From Gigantopelta aegis (taxonomy: Eukaryota; Mollusca; Gastropoda; Neomphalida; Peltospiridae), in the NCBI RefSeq assembly GCF_016097555.1, contig NC_054703.1, positions 22,704,153 to 22,768,152 of the forward strand: a stretch of DNA of 64,000 bases, read 5' to 3'. This document shows positions 62,961 to 64,000 of this stretch, piece by piece. Position 1 is the stretch's first letter, and every line of letters begins with the position of its first letter. The notes below the pieces were generated by a model. The model was not told the origin of the DNA. It saw nothing but the letters and a program-made list of their open reading frames with translations, and made no database searches. The position numbers and the translations under genes were made by a program.

Positions 62961-64000
62961 GGATTATTTTGGGTCCACTTTTATGGTTTACGTAGATCTA
63001 TATATTTCATTGCTATGTATATAATAAAACTAATTATTAGAAAACATATAATTACTATTATATATTCTAATCATATATACACTAATCATATAAAAAACAG
63101 CATGTCCGGTGTAATCAGAATATGTGATATTTTTCAAATCACACACTTTCAGAATCTGCAAATTCGATGGATATTAATTGAGTTGACTGCACTACGTTTA
63201 TTAGCATTTAACTAACGTACTACGACGACACTCCATAACTGATGTATCCATTCACAGTTATCAAACAAAACATTTAAATAGCAACTTTACACTGACAACT
63301 ATCCAGTGAAGAAAACACAACGTTAAGTGCTAATTTAGTTTTAGGTAAGGATATCCAACATGACGTCATTCAACTTTGACGTCATTTCTATTTCCATTCA
63401 AAAATACACATAATCAAATATTGTTACGTCAATGGAATATCGAGTAACAGTTGGCGAATTAATGTTGTGTTTACAGTTTACAAAAAACAAACAAAAACAA
63501 CAACAACAAAACAAAACAAAAAACACGTTGTTTTAAGCTTGAGATTATATGATGAAGAGATTATTACCCTCGTGTGTTTCGGTATCGTCATGATCATACA
63601 TTATGAATACAAATAATGTATTATGCTCGCCAGGATAAATAGTTATATAATTAAAACATACCAAAGACTTCAACTTTATTGTTGATGGTGTATTCTAAGT
63701 TGATAAATAATTAACATGTAACAAATAATTGAACTTAAATGTTGAAGATGGGTTCTAATTGGTTACATAATTAAAATGTACCAAATGTTGTGGCTTTAAT
63801 TGTGATGGTATAATCTAAATGGTTAATAAAAATATACCCGAGAACAAAAACAAACAAAAACACAAACAAAGAAACAACAACAACTAAAATATCAATCAAA
63901 AAGCCACAAAAAACAACAACACAAAGACGACCAATACGAACAATGAAACAACGCAGAAAAAAGGAAAGGAGAAACAAACTGGCGAGCATTTCGGTTGTCT
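62961..64000. other. AT-rich gene-free stretch
   Basis: 63355-63630 duplicates 50445-50690. 63650-63830 carries inverted or decayed 60-bp-type phrases ('TTGATGGTGTATTCTAA'). A (CAAA)n-like run fills 63480-63525 and 63840-63960. No exon is recognised. Confidence 0.5.

Overview
The window looks like intergenic or intronic DNA of a mollusc, probably a gastropod. This is inferred from the many tRNA-headed SINE copies, whose tRNA head, shared body and 'GTCGTTAAAC' / 'GTCGTTAAATAAAACATTTCCTTCC' type tails match mollusc SINE families as I remember them, and from C-type lectin, PAN/apple and sushi exons. The DNA is AT-rich, full of microsatellites, and has three 200-N assembly gaps (1855-2054, 20189-20388, 53809-54008). 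There are no rRNA genes, no free-standing tRNA genes, no operons and no CRISPR arrays. I see no complete multi-exon host gene, only isolated exons and broken gene pieces within a nest of transposons.

Layout. 1-572: 3' half of a Tc1-type transposon. 1.26-1.79 kb: LINE reverse transcriptase relic. 2.06-4.75 kb and 13.15-15.64 kb: the two arms of a 2.5-2.7 kb inverted duplication around an 8.4 kb spacer. The spacer holds copy A of a PAN + C-type lectin exon set (6.35-10.4 kb), a Tc1-type MITE (10.68-11.22 kb) and a lectin exon on the minus strand (11.69-11.87 kb). 16.85-19.92 kb: a broken multi-exon gene with 23-residue acidic repeats followed by a Cys-rich transposase-like protein. 20.4-25.6 kb: SINEs and duplicated relics. 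25.6-26.7 kb: a LINE with an RNase H domain. 27.8-28.3 kb: a Cys/His-rich repeat-encoded ORF. 28.7-33.2 kb: copy B of the PAN + lectin block. 33.6-35.1 kb: probable LINE 3' sequence. 36.65-37.04 kb: a long AGT microsatellite. 37.4-40.7 kb: a duplicated sushi exon + hAT transposase tail unit on the minus strand. 52.2-53.1 kb and 60.3-61.1 kb: PAN copies D and C. 56.0-57.5 kb and 57.5-58.1 kb: two more Tc1-type relics.

The most notable object is at 42852-49262. It is a compact (6.4 kb) capsid-bearing Polinton-like element with about 0.3 kb terminal inverted repeats that begin AG and end CT. It is flanked by an exact 6-bp target duplication (AGCGTG) and sits inside the transposase gene of a Tc1-type transposon (41683-49605) that has its own TA duplication. 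Its parts are a zinc-finger/packaging ATPase, an adenovirus-type protease region, capsid-like proteins, a Cys-rich unknown protein and a chromodomain integrase. No protein-primed DNA polymerase is visible. It is described here only as a fossil.

Because several blocks are present in two to four copies (24.6-29.7 vs 59.3-61.1 kb; 6.35-10.4 vs 28.7-33.2 kb; the composite SINE/Tc1 unit), the window records its own insertion history: one copy often shows the empty site of an insertion in the other. All family names are from memory of motifs; no database search was run.
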